Assembly: GCA_028279595.1 (NCBI GenBank)
Contig: JANQNK010000007.1
Span: forward strand, 1 to 64,000
Direction of reading: 5' to 3'
DNA length: 64,000 nt
DNA from: Thermoplasmatota archaeon
GTDB taxonomy: Archaea; Thermoplasmatota; JAKEGO01
Shown: piece by piece, positions 32,228-41,756 of the stretch
How the letters are laid out: each line of letters starts with the position of its first letter
How positions within the stretch are numbered: position 1 is the first letter of the stretch
Notes under the pieces: model-generated
What the model was told of the DNA's origin: nothing
The model's database searches: none
The model's input: the letters and a program-made list of their open reading frames with translations, nothing else
Position numbers and translations under genes: made by a program

Positions 32228-35200
32228 TCAGCCTAGATACGTACCGCACTCCTCGCAGAACCGGGCTCCCTCCTCGATGGGGTTATTGCACTCTGGGCAT
32301 GGGAAGGTGTCGATGACCTGCATCTCGTCGTCCTTGGGTTCCTCGACAACAGGTCCGGATGAGTACTCGTATTCCGATGATTCCGGTTCATCGTAATCCG
32401 TTTCAGATGGGGCGTAGGGTTGATCGTAGTCACCCGGTCTCTCAGGTTCTTCATCTAAAGGTTCGTCCATCGAAGGGATCACCTGGTATCCCATCGGTTC
32501 CTGAGGTGGTATCCGGTCCCGTACTCCATGCTGAGGTATTTTCCTCTCGACAGATGTTGAAGTGGATCCGTCCTTTCCTCTCGGGCTGCTCGAAGCTCCC
32601 TTTTTCCGATCTATCAGTACCAAGATCAGGATGACCACGATGATCATCGATATCAAAAGGAGTAAAAATGGATTCCCGAGTAGGCCTTTGTCTGACGCAC
32701 TATCATCCCCATCAGGTTCGGTTCCAGGATCAGCCTGGACGGTGAAGGTGGTAGATCCAATGTTGTTATCCTCATTCGACTCGTTGACCTTCCCTGCTGG
32801 GTCGATCATTGCATCAATGTTGTAGTGACCGTGGTCCAAGTTCAATTCGAACGTCACAGTGATTGCGTCTAGAAGCATTATCGTAACTGATTTATTTGCG
32901 ATCTCATCGCCATCTTCAAATGACAACGATACTGAAATATCATTTAAGGTGAGAGTGCCAGAATTCCAAATAGTCACATTGATGAGGACAACATCTCCCT
33001 CCATCGGTGTGATAGGGTATACGGTAATATCGTCATTGGTAATGATCAGATCGGGTAGATAGGGTTCTACGACTTGGACTGAAATGGATGCATTGTTGTT
33101 CAACAACAGGGTCTCGTTGAATTCCCCATCAGGATTGACACGGATGTTCACATCGAAGAGCCCGGATTCGGACGGTGTCCAGTTGAATTGGACCACCGAG
33201 TAGCTCTTGTTGGTGACCGTGACCTCGGTCGAATCGACATGATTGCCGCTCAACCAGAATTCTACGGTTGCATTCTCGGCGTCCTCGATGCCATTGTTCG
33301 AAACGATAACATTTATCTCAGTATATTCACCGACCTCGGGCATTGCCGGATTAAGAGCGATGGTTGACTCGCTAATGGAGAGCTCGACATCGGAGAGTTC
33401 CCATGCAAGGACACTGAAAGTAATATTATTGTTCGATGTATTGAGCTCAGGTTCATAGTAAATAATCTGAACAGAGACTTGAATCGTTCCAGATTCAAGA
33501 GGTGTCCATTGAATATCGATCAGGGATTCTGAAAGGGCGTTTACATCTACTGTCTCATCATGTGTATGATTTCCAATTGCGATCGCAACTGATACATTAG
33601 ACGCATTCCCTTGTCCTTCATTATGGATAGAGAAATTAATATTGTAAACAGAATCGATGTAGACAATGTGAGGAATATCAACATCTCCCCGTTCTATGGA
33701 TAAGTCGGGAAGGTATGGAAGAATTGTTAAAGTGATAGAATACGGGATGCCCCATTCAGTCCCATTATCCATTACCCTGAAACGGATTGTATGATTTCCA
33801 ACGGAGAGTTTAGAATAATTGATCGAAGCTTCTGACCCGTTGTAGAACTCACCATCGATAGATGATGTCCAGGAATATTGAACGATAGTTCCATCGGTAT
33901 CATTTCCGTGACCAATGAAGGTAATAATTTCCCCATTGAATTCGGAATTGCGCAAGATATTATCAATTTCCGCCACTGGTTTCTGGTTAACGTAAGGTGC
34001 TTTGACGATAACAGAAAGATTCGAAATCGCGTTATCGCTCCAGAGACTTCCATTGTCCATAACTCTGAAGATGATCGTATGATTCCCCAGTGACAGGCCA
34101 TCAGTGAAGGTTGTGTTGGAACTCCCGTTGTAGAATTCCCCGTCGATCGAAGAAGACCATACATACCTCGAGATATTCCCATCCACATCGACTCCCAATC
34201 CTCGGAAGTAAATGGTACTACCATTGGACGCAGGATTTGGAGAAATGTCAACAATTGATGCCGTTGGATATTCGTTCCCATTCGGTAATGAGCCATTCCA
34301 TGGATTCATCAATGGATAACGATCCTCGTTCCCGCTGCTACCATCAATCTGATAAGGGGTATCTCCGATGCCATCTACGTTCTCGTCAGAACCGTTGTAA
34401 TCGGACCAATGGTTTCCTATGGATCCGTTATCCCAATAATTAGAAGGTTCTTGGTCGGCTACTTGTATGCCGCCCAGGTTGTTGAAAATAAAATTGTTGA
34501 GGAAAAATCGGTTCCCATCACACCCAGCTTCGATTTGGATTCCGATCAATTGATTTCTTACGATTGCGTTATTCATGAACCTGTTATCGTCACTATTGAC
34601 CTCGAAGGTAACACCGTAGGAATTATTGTGAATGGAGTTGTTGGTGAATTCACAACTGCTTTGATACCCAAATGGACTATACATGTTCCTATCCAAATGG
34701 ATTCCATTGAGGCACCCTGAGATAGTATTGTTATCAATGATCGAGTCTGATGTCCCTTGGAGTTCCATACCTGAGAGGTTGCTCGAGGTGATAATATTTC
34801 CAAATATCAATGCATCTTTCGATCCATGGTCCTCGATACCGTAATCATTCTCTACCAAGGTATTATTGAGAATTTGCGAATGTTCAGTGGAAGCAAGATA
34901 GATCCCACTCCTGTCGTTCGAACATACATTCGATATGACACGGTTCCAATCTGAGTGGGATACAGTAATGGTGTTCTTGCAGTTGTTGTCGGTGATCAAG
35001 TTATGATGCGATTGTTGTGTGATCTGGATGCCAGAGTCGTAATTCCGATCACATGTGTTGTTCCTCACCGTACAATTAGAAGTGAAATAGAGATCGATCC
35101 CCGAGCTCATTGAATCACAGACATAGTTGTTCTCTATCAATGAATTGTTTGATTTGTATAGATGGATTGCCTCGAATGAGCTCGAATTAACGATATTGCC

Positions 35201-38200
35201 AGAGATCGTTAATCCACTCGAATAAGCCGCAATGATACCTGTTCCCCCACCACTGAGATCTCGACCAATGATGGAAACATCTGAACAGTCCACGAGTATG
35301 ATCTGTCCCGAACCATTCGGAATGTCAATCCCATCCTGATCGATACGGTAGTGAACAGGTCGGTCGTTCACGGTATTTGTGCCATCGACTGAATGTGTCC
35401 TCCAACCTCTGGGGTCATGTGTGTGAATCCAAAGTCCACAGGAATACATGCTATTGTTCAATATCGTGTGTTCGATCGCTCGATTTAGGTAAACTCCGAC
35501 ACGAGCCGTGATGTTGTTCCAGATGATTGTGTTCGAAAACGAATCTACAGTATAGACACCAGTATATGAATCCTGTATGCGATTCCCTTCGATGGTATTG
35601 TTATTCGATTCTCTTAAGTAAACGCCGTTAAAATCACAGTTGATGGTATTATTGCTGATCGTGCTGTTCGTTGTGTCCGAGATCCAGATCCCGTGATTCG
35701 TAGTATTCGTGAGACGATTCCACATTATTGTACAATTATCCACACCATCAATGTCGATCGCGCTTGAGGAGTAGTCCTGTCCACTGTTTGTCAATGTGAA
35801 TGCTGAGAAGTTCGTTCCATCCGCACGGATTTGTACGACATCACCATCTCCACCACCATCAATGATGGATTGAGAGCTTCCATTCCCAATGAGGGATATC
35901 GAACGGTATACGACCACCTCATCGTAATAATAGCCTTCATAAACGAGGATCGTATCCCCGGGGATCGAGGCATTGACCGCATCTTGGATCTGTTCGAAAT
36001 CGGCCCACGAGCCGTTATCATCGTCGACGATCCAGACCTTGGTTTCCCTAATGATGATTGTCCCGTTCCACGGATTCATCAATGGATAGCGGTCCTCTGA
36101 ATTCGAGTCGCCCCCGAGCTCATATGGGGTATCTCCGATCCCATCTCCATTTATATCCTCCCCGTCATAATCAAACCAGTAATTACCCTTCGATCCGTCG
36201 TCCCATACGTTGTCTTCACCGTCATCGATCGCACTATTATCGTAAATCGAGTTAAGATAGATCGAATTGTTCTTAGAGGCCGAATGGATTTGGATCGCGT
36301 AATTATCAAAATCCATAACGGTGTTGTTCCAAAATGTGTTATTGTTTGATGTCCAGAAGTAGATCCCAGAATGAGTTCCCGAATTCAGGATACAGTTCGA
36401 TATTGAATTATTCCTTGAATCTTCACCGATATGGATACCGTATCGTGAATCATTGATCTGGCAGTAGGTGATTTGATTATCACGAGAATTCACTGTGCGA
36501 ATACTTCCGCCACCGCTGGCTCCGTTCTCAATAAAAGTGCAATTCATAACTAGGTTTGAATGGGATCTAAATAGTGCCAAGCCACAGATATCGTTGTTCA
36601 ACAATGAAAGGTTGGAGATCCGATTTCGATGACTACCACGGAAGACCAATCCATACCAATCACCGTGTTGTATTGTGCAATTGGCAATCAAGTTGTTGTC
36701 AGAAACCACCTCGACTGCGGAGTCTGTATCCTCCTCATCCAAACATCTGATAAAGAACCCAGAAAAGCCCACTCCATCCGAAGATATGTTCACACCCGTC
36801 TCATTGCCTCGAACATCAATGATCGTATCTCGCGATCCATTCCCAACGATATCAACGGTTACATCAACATGTAATCCTTCGAAATACGTTCCGTTGTAGA
36901 CCAGGATAGTATCTCCATTCAACGATGCATCGATCGCATCCTGTATCTCCGTATAATTGGCCCAAGTACCGCCATCATCGTCGACGATCCAGGTCCTCGG
37001 ATCTCTTGTGGTGTTCACATAGGTACCATTCCACGGGTTCATCAATGGGTATCTATCCTCAGCCGAAGTGGTCCCATCTATGGAGTATTCAGTGTCTCCG
37101 ATCCCATTCCCATCATTGTCCGAACCCGAATAATCCGACCAGTAGTTACCAATGGACCCATTGTCCCAAGTGTTGTAACCATCAGTTTCGAAACCTTGGG
37201 GATCGAATCCATTATCAATGAAGTTATTGTGGTAGAGCCAATTGTCATCCGAATCATCGGCAGCAGCACCCCAGTAACCGTTCTGTATGAATTCATTGGC
37301 AGTGAGGATATTATCCGTGCAGTCCAACAGGAAAAGACCGTAGTACGAGTTGTTTTTTAGACTGTTGTTGACGACCAGGTTCCCAGTAGAATTGATGAGA
37401 TACAACCCGAGAACATCGTTTTGATCGAACGAATTATTCTCTATCACGTTGTCATCAGACCAATCGAGGACAGTGGCGAAGAACCAGTTCGACTCGATCT
37501 GGTTGTCAGTGATGTGGTTGTCATGAGATCGATTCAGGAATACACCGACTCCCGTATTATCGTTGATCAGATTATCATCGATGGTTATGTTCTCTGACAT
37601 CATGAGTACCACGGCGATCACGTTCCGCGAAATATTGTTACTTGATATGGTACAATTATCGGAGTAAGCGATCTGTATTCCACCAGAGGAGGCATTTATG
37701 ATCAGATTCTCGAGGGTAACTCCAGTGCAGTTTGCGAGGAGTACCTGGCTGGTGTTAGTAGGAACGTTACCGGAACTGATATTGGTATAGTACCTAATCG
37801 GTCTTGACCACAACAGGTTCGTCGGGTCTATCGTGTGACTTACGAATTGGAACGGGCCATCCCCTGTGAACGATATCCCTCCGAGGACCATACTGTTATT
37901 GTGAAGATATACCCTGGTCGAACGATTGAGGTTTATTCCGTAACAGATGTAGAAATTGTTGTAGGAAACCTCGCAGCGATCCCCCCGGACCTCGATGCCG
38001 GCCGCATTTTTATCAATGCTTGCGTTCGTAAGATTGAAGCCTGATATACTGCATCTGTCTGCCGTTATGTTCACAACATTGCCGATACCTAGGCCGTCGA
38101 TCGTAGTATTGGAACTTCCGTTACCGATGATTTCTAATGTTCTGATCACCTCAACGGTCTCGAGATATGTCCCATTATAGACTATTATTATATCTCCACC

Positions 38201-40231
38201 CCTCGAGGTATCAATTGCGTCCTGTATCTTCTCGAAATCTGCCCACGAACCATTATCATCGTCGACTATCCAAGTTATTGGATCTCGTCTTTGCAGGGAT
38301 CCATTCCATCGAAGCATAAGCGGAAATCGGTCCTCTGCATCGTTGGATCCATTAATCTCATACGGAGTATCCCCGATGCCATCGGAATCAACATCGGAAC
38401 CCGAATAGTCGGACCAGTAATTTCCGACCGATCCGTTATCCCAGTATATTCCATCACCCGCGTCCGTGTCGGTAGCTTGTGACCAATTCAGTCCATTGTC
38501 TATGAAATTGTTGTGGTAAACATAGGAGTCCGATTGATCAGCATAATCCACATTTATGCCCGATTCATAGTTTTTCCGGAAATCGTTTCCAACCACGAGG
38601 ACATTGTCGACTGCTAGATAGCAACCTTCACTGTTGCGTTCGATAGTGTTGTTCTCGATCGTAATATCGGACACTCCTGAATAGATACCAAGACCGACAA
38701 CTGAACAATTGCTGATGACATTGCCATTGATCTCGTAATCGGACCCTTCATCGATGTAGATACCATAGTCACAGTCATCGATCCGATTATCGTACAGGCC
38801 GATGCTTCTTGGCCCCTGCGAGGTTCCAATGACGCATTGTATACCGATGGTCGATGATGATAGATCACAATTGAGGATCTTGGAATTTCTGAGCCACTCT
38901 ATTCTGATCGCCGAGGTATCGCAATCGGTGATCGAACAATTCTTGATCTTCGTGTATGTGCTGGACCCACCGTTCCTAATGATACCGATACCGCATTTTG
39001 AGATGTTACAATCGTAGATATGACTCGTGTAATAGACACTGTTCTTGATACCAGCAAAATAAGCATTGCTTATGGTGGTATTTGTTATCAATATATTCGA
39101 TACCTCGTCTTGGATATGAATGCCGATATACTGATCGTCCACCATTGTACAGTTATCTATCGTCGGATATCCCTTCCTTGAGAAGATACTAGTATTTGTG
39201 GATGAGAAATGGCAATTGGAAACTGAATAACTACCGCGATGCGAAAGGATTCCGTAATAGGATGAGATGTTCGAATTGATTATTGAAACGTTACTGGACA
39301 TGGCTAGATAGATCCCGCAGGTACCGATTCCTGTTGAAATACCGTTTATCTCGAAGTTGGTACAATTGACTATCATCAATTGACCCGTTGATCCTGTCAC
39401 CGATCTATTTGTAAGGTTCCGATAGTAATCGATCGGATCCCCATTCACAGTGCAATCCCAAATGTCATTGTTCTGTAGATCGAAGTTGCTGAACCCATTT
39501 GCTGAGATTCCGCAATTGATGAAGGTGATGTTGGAGGTTGTACTCGATTTGGTCGTGTGTGAAATGTATTCACCTATTATACAATTCGAAATATGTGAAT
39601 CTTGGAGAATCGTGCCCGATCCATAGAGGTACGCACCGTATTCCGATCCCTTTAAAGTGCAATTATCTACAGTCGAGTATCCCCTTAGATTGAGTCCGTA
39701 TTTGGCTCCTACGACAGTACAACTGTCAATGACAGAGTAACCGGTATACATTCCGTAATTTGACGCGTAAACGATACAATTGGACACATTGACATCCCAT
39801 CCATAGATACCATTGTAGACGTCAATGATTGAACAATTATCTACATCGATATAATCAGCGTATATCCGGACCCCTGTGCCCGATCCATCTACTTGGCTGG
39901 AGATGTTTAGCCCGATGATGGATACGTTGTTACTGTTGACAGCGATGCATTCCGATCCTTGTCCAATGAGATAGGTCTGCGAACTGCCATTTCCGATAAT
40001 ATCGACGGACCGGTTGATATCAATGGACTCGTCGTAGTTCCCTGAATAGATGAGTATCGTATCATTATCAGAGGATCCATTTAGTGCATCCTGGATCGAT
40101 GTATGGTCGGCCCATGAACCACCATCATCATCGACGACATATGTTGCCCCTTCAGATGTTGGTGTTGCATTAATCAACATTACAATGGCCGATAGAAAGA
40201 CGAATGATAGACATATGGCACGCTGTCTCAT
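32228..40231 (-). CDS. Giant surface protein: four NosD beta-helix modules, two PKD-like, three CARDB domains, zinc ribbon
   Basis: 2667 residues, the largest gene in the window. After a signal peptide come four beta-helix modules of about 400-600 residues, each opening with a version of WIVDDDNGSWADFEKIQDAI and, except where replaced, closing with NYWSDYSGSDVDSDGIGDTP and EDRYPLM. Two PKD-like repeats (SSIDGEFYNGS) and three CARDB-type repeats (LPDL, then NxG, ending in NNxxS) follow, then a membrane helix near 2530, an acidic tail and the ribbon CPECNNPIEEGARFCEECGTYL. It shares this plan with the adjacent 29027 gene, 45 bases downstream. The DNA is clearly AT-richer than its neighbours. 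Start ATG 40231 gives a clean signal peptide; 40267 is the alternative. Confidence 0.92.
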   Translation of the reverse strand: MRQRAICLSFVFLSAIVMLINATPTSEGATYVVDDDGGSWADHTSIQDALNGSSDNDTILIYSGNYDESIDINRSVDIIGNGSSQTYLIGQGSECIAVNSNNVSIIGLNISSQVDGSGTGVRIYADYIDVDNCSIIDVYNGIYGWDVNVSNCIVYASNYGMYTGYSVIDSCTVVGAKYGLNLRGYSTVDNCTLKGSEYGAYLYGSGTILQDSHISNCIIGEYISHTTKSSTTSNITFINCGISANGFSNFDLQNNDIWDCTVNGDPIDYYRNLTNRSVTGSTGQLMIVNCTNFEINGISTGIGTCGIYLAMSSNVSIINSNISSYYGILSHRGSYSVSNCHFSSTNTSIFSRKGYPTIDNCTMVDDQYIGIHIQDEVSNILITNTTISNAYFAGIKNSVYYTSHIYDCNISKCGIGIIRNGGSSTYTKIKNCSITDCDTSAIRIEWLRNSKILNCDLSSSTIGIQCVIGTSQGPRSIGLYDNRIDDCDYGIYIDEGSDYEINGNVISNCSVVGLGIYSGVSDITIENNTIERNSEGCYLAVDNVLVVGNDFRKNYESGINVDYADQSDSYVYHNNFIDNGLNWSQATDTDAGDGIYWDNGSVGNYWSDYSGSDVDSDGIGDTPYEINGSNDAEDRFPLMLRWNGSLQRRDPITWIVDDDNGSWADFEKIQDAIDTSRGGDIIIVYNGTYLETVEVIRTLEIIGNGSSNTTIDGLGIGNVVNITADRCSISGFNLTNASIDKNAAGIEVRGDRCEVSYNNFYICYGINLNRSTRVYLHNNSMVLGGISFTGDGPFQFVSHTIDPTNLLWSRPIRYYTNISSGNVPTNTSQVLLANCTGVTLENLIINASSGGIQIAYSDNCTISSNNISRNVIAVVLMMSENITIDDNLINDNTGVGVFLNRSHDNHITDNQIESNWFFATVLDWSDDNVIENNSFDQNDVLGLYLINSTGNLVVNNSLKNNSYYGLFLLDCTDNILTANEFIQNGYWGAAADDSDDNWLYHNNFIDNGFDPQGFETDGYNTWDNGSIGNYWSDYSGSDNDGNGIGDTEYSIDGTTSAEDRYPLMNPWNGTYVNTTRDPRTWIVDDDGGTWANYTEIQDAIDASLNGDTILVYNGTYFEGLHVDVTVDIVGNGSRDTIIDVRGNETGVNISSDGVGFSGFFIRCLDEEDTDSAVEVVSDNNLIANCTIQHGDWYGLVFRGSHRNRISNLSLLNNDICGLALFRSHSNLVMNCTFIENGASGGGSIRTVNSRDNQITYCQINDSRYGIHIGEDSRNNSISNCILNSGTHSGIYFWTSNNNTFWNNTVMDFDNYAIQIHSASKNNSIYLNSIYDNSAIDDGEDNVWDDGSKGNYWFDYDGEDINGDGIGDTPYELGGDSNSEDRYPLMNPWNGTIIIRETKVWIVDDDNGSWADFEQIQDAVNASIPGDTILVYEGYYYDEVVVYRSISLIGNGSSQSIIDGGGDGDVVQIRADGTNFSAFTLTNSGQDYSSSAIDIDGVDNCTIMWNRLTNTTNHGIWISDTTNSTISNNTINCDFNGVYLRESNNNTIEGNRIQDSYTGVYTVDSFSNTIIWNNITARVGVYLNRAIEHTILNNSMYSCGLWIHTHDPRGWRTHSVDGTNTVNDRPVHYRIDQDGIDIPNGSGQIILVDCSDVSIIGRDLSGGGTGIIAAYSSGLTISGNIVNSSSFEAIHLYKSNNSLIENNYVCDSMSSGIDLYFTSNCTVRNNTCDRNYDSGIQITQQSHHNLITDNNCKNTITVSHSDWNRVISNVCSNDRSGIYLASTEHSQILNNTLVENDYGIEDHGSKDALIFGNIITSSNLSGMELQGTSDSIIDNNTISGCLNGIHLDRNMYSPFGYQSSCEFTNNSIHNNSYGVTFEVNSDDNRFMNNAIVRNQLIGIQIEAGCDGNRFFLNNFIFNNLGGIQVADQEPSNYWDNGSIGNHWSDYNGSDENVDGIGDTPYQIDGSSGNEDRYPLMNPWNGSLPNGNEYPTASIVDISPNPASNGSTIYFRGLGVDVDGNISRYVWSSSIDGEFYNGSSNTTFTDGLSLGNHTIIFRVMDNGSLWSDNAISNLSVIVKAPYVNQKPVAEIDNILRNSEFNGEIITFIGHGNDTDGTIVQYSWTSSIDGEFYNGSEASINYSKLSVGNHTIRFRVMDNGTEWGIPYSITLTILPYLPDLSIERGDVDIPHIVYIDSVYNINFSIHNEGQGNASNVSVAIAIGNHTHDETVDVNALSESLIDIQWTPLESGTIQVSVQIIYYEPELNTSNNNITFSVLAWELSDVELSISESTIALNPAMPEVGEYTEINVIVSNNGIEDAENATVEFWLSGNHVDSTEVTVTNKSYSVVQFNWTPSESGLFDVNIRVNPDGEFNETLLLNNNASISVQVVEPYLPDLIITNDDITVYPITPMEGDVVLINVTIWNSGTLTLNDISVSLSFEDGDEIANKSVTIMLLDAITVTFELNLDHGHYNIDAMIDPAGKVNESNEDNNIGSTTFTVQADPGTEPDGDDSASDKGLLGNPFLLLLISMIIVVILILVLIDRKKGASSSPRGKDGSTSTSVERKIPQHGVRDRIPPQEPMGYQVIPSMDEPLDEEPERPGDYDQPYAPSETDYDEPESSEYEYSSGPVVEEPKDDEMQVIDTFPCPECNNPIEEGARFCEECGTYLG

Positions 40232-40282
40232 GACCGATACCCCTCTATCTGGCCAATGCAACGACATTAGATAAGAATTACG

Positions 40283-41173
40283 TCACACTACATATCCGCC
40301 CAACAGCTCGACATAGATCGCCGCGGTAACGAGATCGGCACTCGTCCCGGGATTCATCCCGCGCTCGACCAATTCCATGTTCAGCTCGATCGCCAGTCTC
40401 CGCCCCTCCTCGATCAGATACCCACCGGCTTCCATGATTTCGGCCGCCCTCTCCGTGACCCTCTCGGCCTCCTCCTGACCGTGCCTCGCAATAAGGAGGG
40501 TGTCCACCTGCTCGGAGAGGATCCAAAGGAAGCAGTGCGTTATCGCATCCTCGAGCCGAGCCTTTCCCAGATGCTCATGGAGGAACGGATGCGCCTGCTC
40601 GAATGTGAACTCGAAATTAGTAACATATTCCCTGGCGATCGTGTTCGGCTGTGTCCCAGGTTCGATCCCGCCGGCCATCCACTCGAGCACTGAGACGTTC
40701 TCAAACATCTCCGCAGGTGTCTCGTACACATCGAATTCCTTAACTGGCGGGAGTGCGGGATGCACTAAGGCGATCGCATCGTGAAGGTAATGGCCGTCCT
40801 CCGGCGACAAGCCCTGAAGGACGCCATCCAATTCCGCGCGAACGTTCTCCGGGGTCGTCCCCGACGCAGCCGCAGCCATAGGCGCCAATAGTAGTATTGC
40901 TCCAAGGTGGGTGTTGCCTCCACCTTGAGCCTCGCTCATCCGTTTGACGGCCTTCAGGACTCCTTTACCGACCCCGACCTTCCCTGAAGCTATCTCATGA
41001 AAGGGTATCGCTAACGAAGCAACGCTCGCGAGGAACTGGTCCAATCCCAACTCTTGTAAATCTTGAAACCTAGAAACGTTCCCGGGTTTGGGTGACACTA
41101 GCTCAAGTAGCATCGCTGAAACTGCTTTTTCCGCAGCGGTCTCCGCACTAATCTCAGGCGACCTCTGGTCCAT
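40283..41173 (-). CDS. CitG/MdcB-like triphosphoribosyl-dephospho-CoA synthase family protein
   Basis: 296 residues. Signature segments of the CitG family are present: LELVSPKPGNVSRF near 24-37, GGGNTHLGAILLLAP near 84-98, a DAIALVHP helix, and NPGTSADLVTAAIYVELLGG at the C-terminus. Characterised members make the prosthetic-group precursor of citrate or malonate lyase from ATP and dephospho-CoA. Archaeal homologues usually lack those lyases, and no acyl carrier protein is seen here, so the substrate may differ. It overlaps the 41154 gene by 20 bases and probably shares a transcript with it. Confidence 0.85.
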   Translation of the reverse strand: MDQRSPEISAETAAEKAVSAMLLELVSPKPGNVSRFQDLQELGLDQFLASVASLAIPFHEIASGKVGVGKGVLKAVKRMSEAQGGGNTHLGAILLLAPMAAAASGTTPENVRAELDGVLQGLSPEDGHYLHDAIALVHPALPPVKEFDVYETPAEMFENVSVLEWMAGGIEPGTQPNTIAREYVTNFEFTFEQAHPFLHEHLGKARLEDAITHCFLWILSEQVDTLLIARHGQEEAERVTERAAEIMEAGGYLIEEGRRLAIELNMELVERGMNPGTSADLVTAAIYVELLGGYVV

Positions 41174-41573
41174 GGACAGCCTTCCCGCTGGTCTTGCCCT
41201 TCTCGACCTTTATCCTGGGGATCTTGAGCGGAATGGGTGGAGGAAGCTGCAGCTTCTTTGAGATTATTATCGCCTCGTAGGAACCCGTGTCCATGATGAC
41301 GTTGTAGATCTCCTCGAGCGGCTTGTTCTCCAGCTTCTTCTTGTCGGACCACTGGTCGAAGACCTCGGTGCCTCCGACGTAGAGGTGGCCCTCCATCCGG
41401 ATCATGCCGAGATGACCGTAGGTCACGGTGTACGAGAACTCGACGTCGGAGTCGTCGCCCCTCTTGTGGACGGCCGATATGGACACGTTGTGGTCCACGC
41501 GGACGTTGCCTGGCTTGTCCTTTGTGAAGCGTTTCGCTTCCATCGAGCTGAGTTCGACTCCCTTGACTGTCAT
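41154..41573 (-). CDS. Protein of unknown function
   Basis: 139 residues, not recognised. It looks like a single compact beta-rich domain: a sequence of strands (VELSSMEAKRF, VRVDHNVSISAVHKR, DVEFSYTVTYGHLGMIRMEG, HLYVGGTEVFDQW) followed by an alpha helix (LEEIYNVIMDTGSYEAIIIS) and a proline-rich basic tail LQLPPPIPLKIPRIKVEKGK. The strand-helix order recalls SecB-like folds, but this is only an impression. A box A-like TTATTAATTG lies about 25 bases before the ATG, suggesting a leaderless message. It overlaps the CitG-like gene downstream by 20 bases. Confidence 0.75.
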   Translation of the reverse strand: MTVKGVELSSMEAKRFTKDKPGNVRVDHNVSISAVHKRGDDSDVEFSYTVTYGHLGMIRMEGHLYVGGTEVFDQWSDKKKLENKPLEEIYNVIMDTGSYEAIIISKKLQLPPPIPLKIPRIKVEKGKTSGKAVHGPEVA

Positions 41574-41667
41574 GCTGCCGCATACACTCTAACAATTAAT
41601 AACTGTTATCATGGACGGTGTACTCGATGATCGGGTTCGTGGTCAATTTCCTTATATGCACTTGTTC

Positions 41668-41709
41668 GAGGCGCGTTGATGACAGCGAAGCGGAGTCATC
41701 GAGCGCCTC
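41668..41709 (+). repeat. Intergenic hairpin element, copy F
   Basis: Outer stem GAGGCG (41668-41673) with CGCCTC (41704-41709); junction CGTT and GAG; inner stem GATGAC (41678-41683) with GTCATC (41695-41700). The outer stem differs from copy D at both sides in a compensating way (AGACGCG/CGCGTCT there). It is in plus orientation although both flanking genes are on minus. A TATA-like CTTATATG lies 10-17 bases before it. Confidence 0.75.
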
Positions 41710-41756
41710 TCTTTGAATTGAGAAAGTGGGATACGATAACTACGGACCGGGCGTCA

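Noticed and set aside
29027..40231. Integrated mobile element or prophage as source of the AT-rich region
   Set aside because: No integrase, transposase, tRNA target or direct repeats are visible around it. Different composition alone does not support an element.
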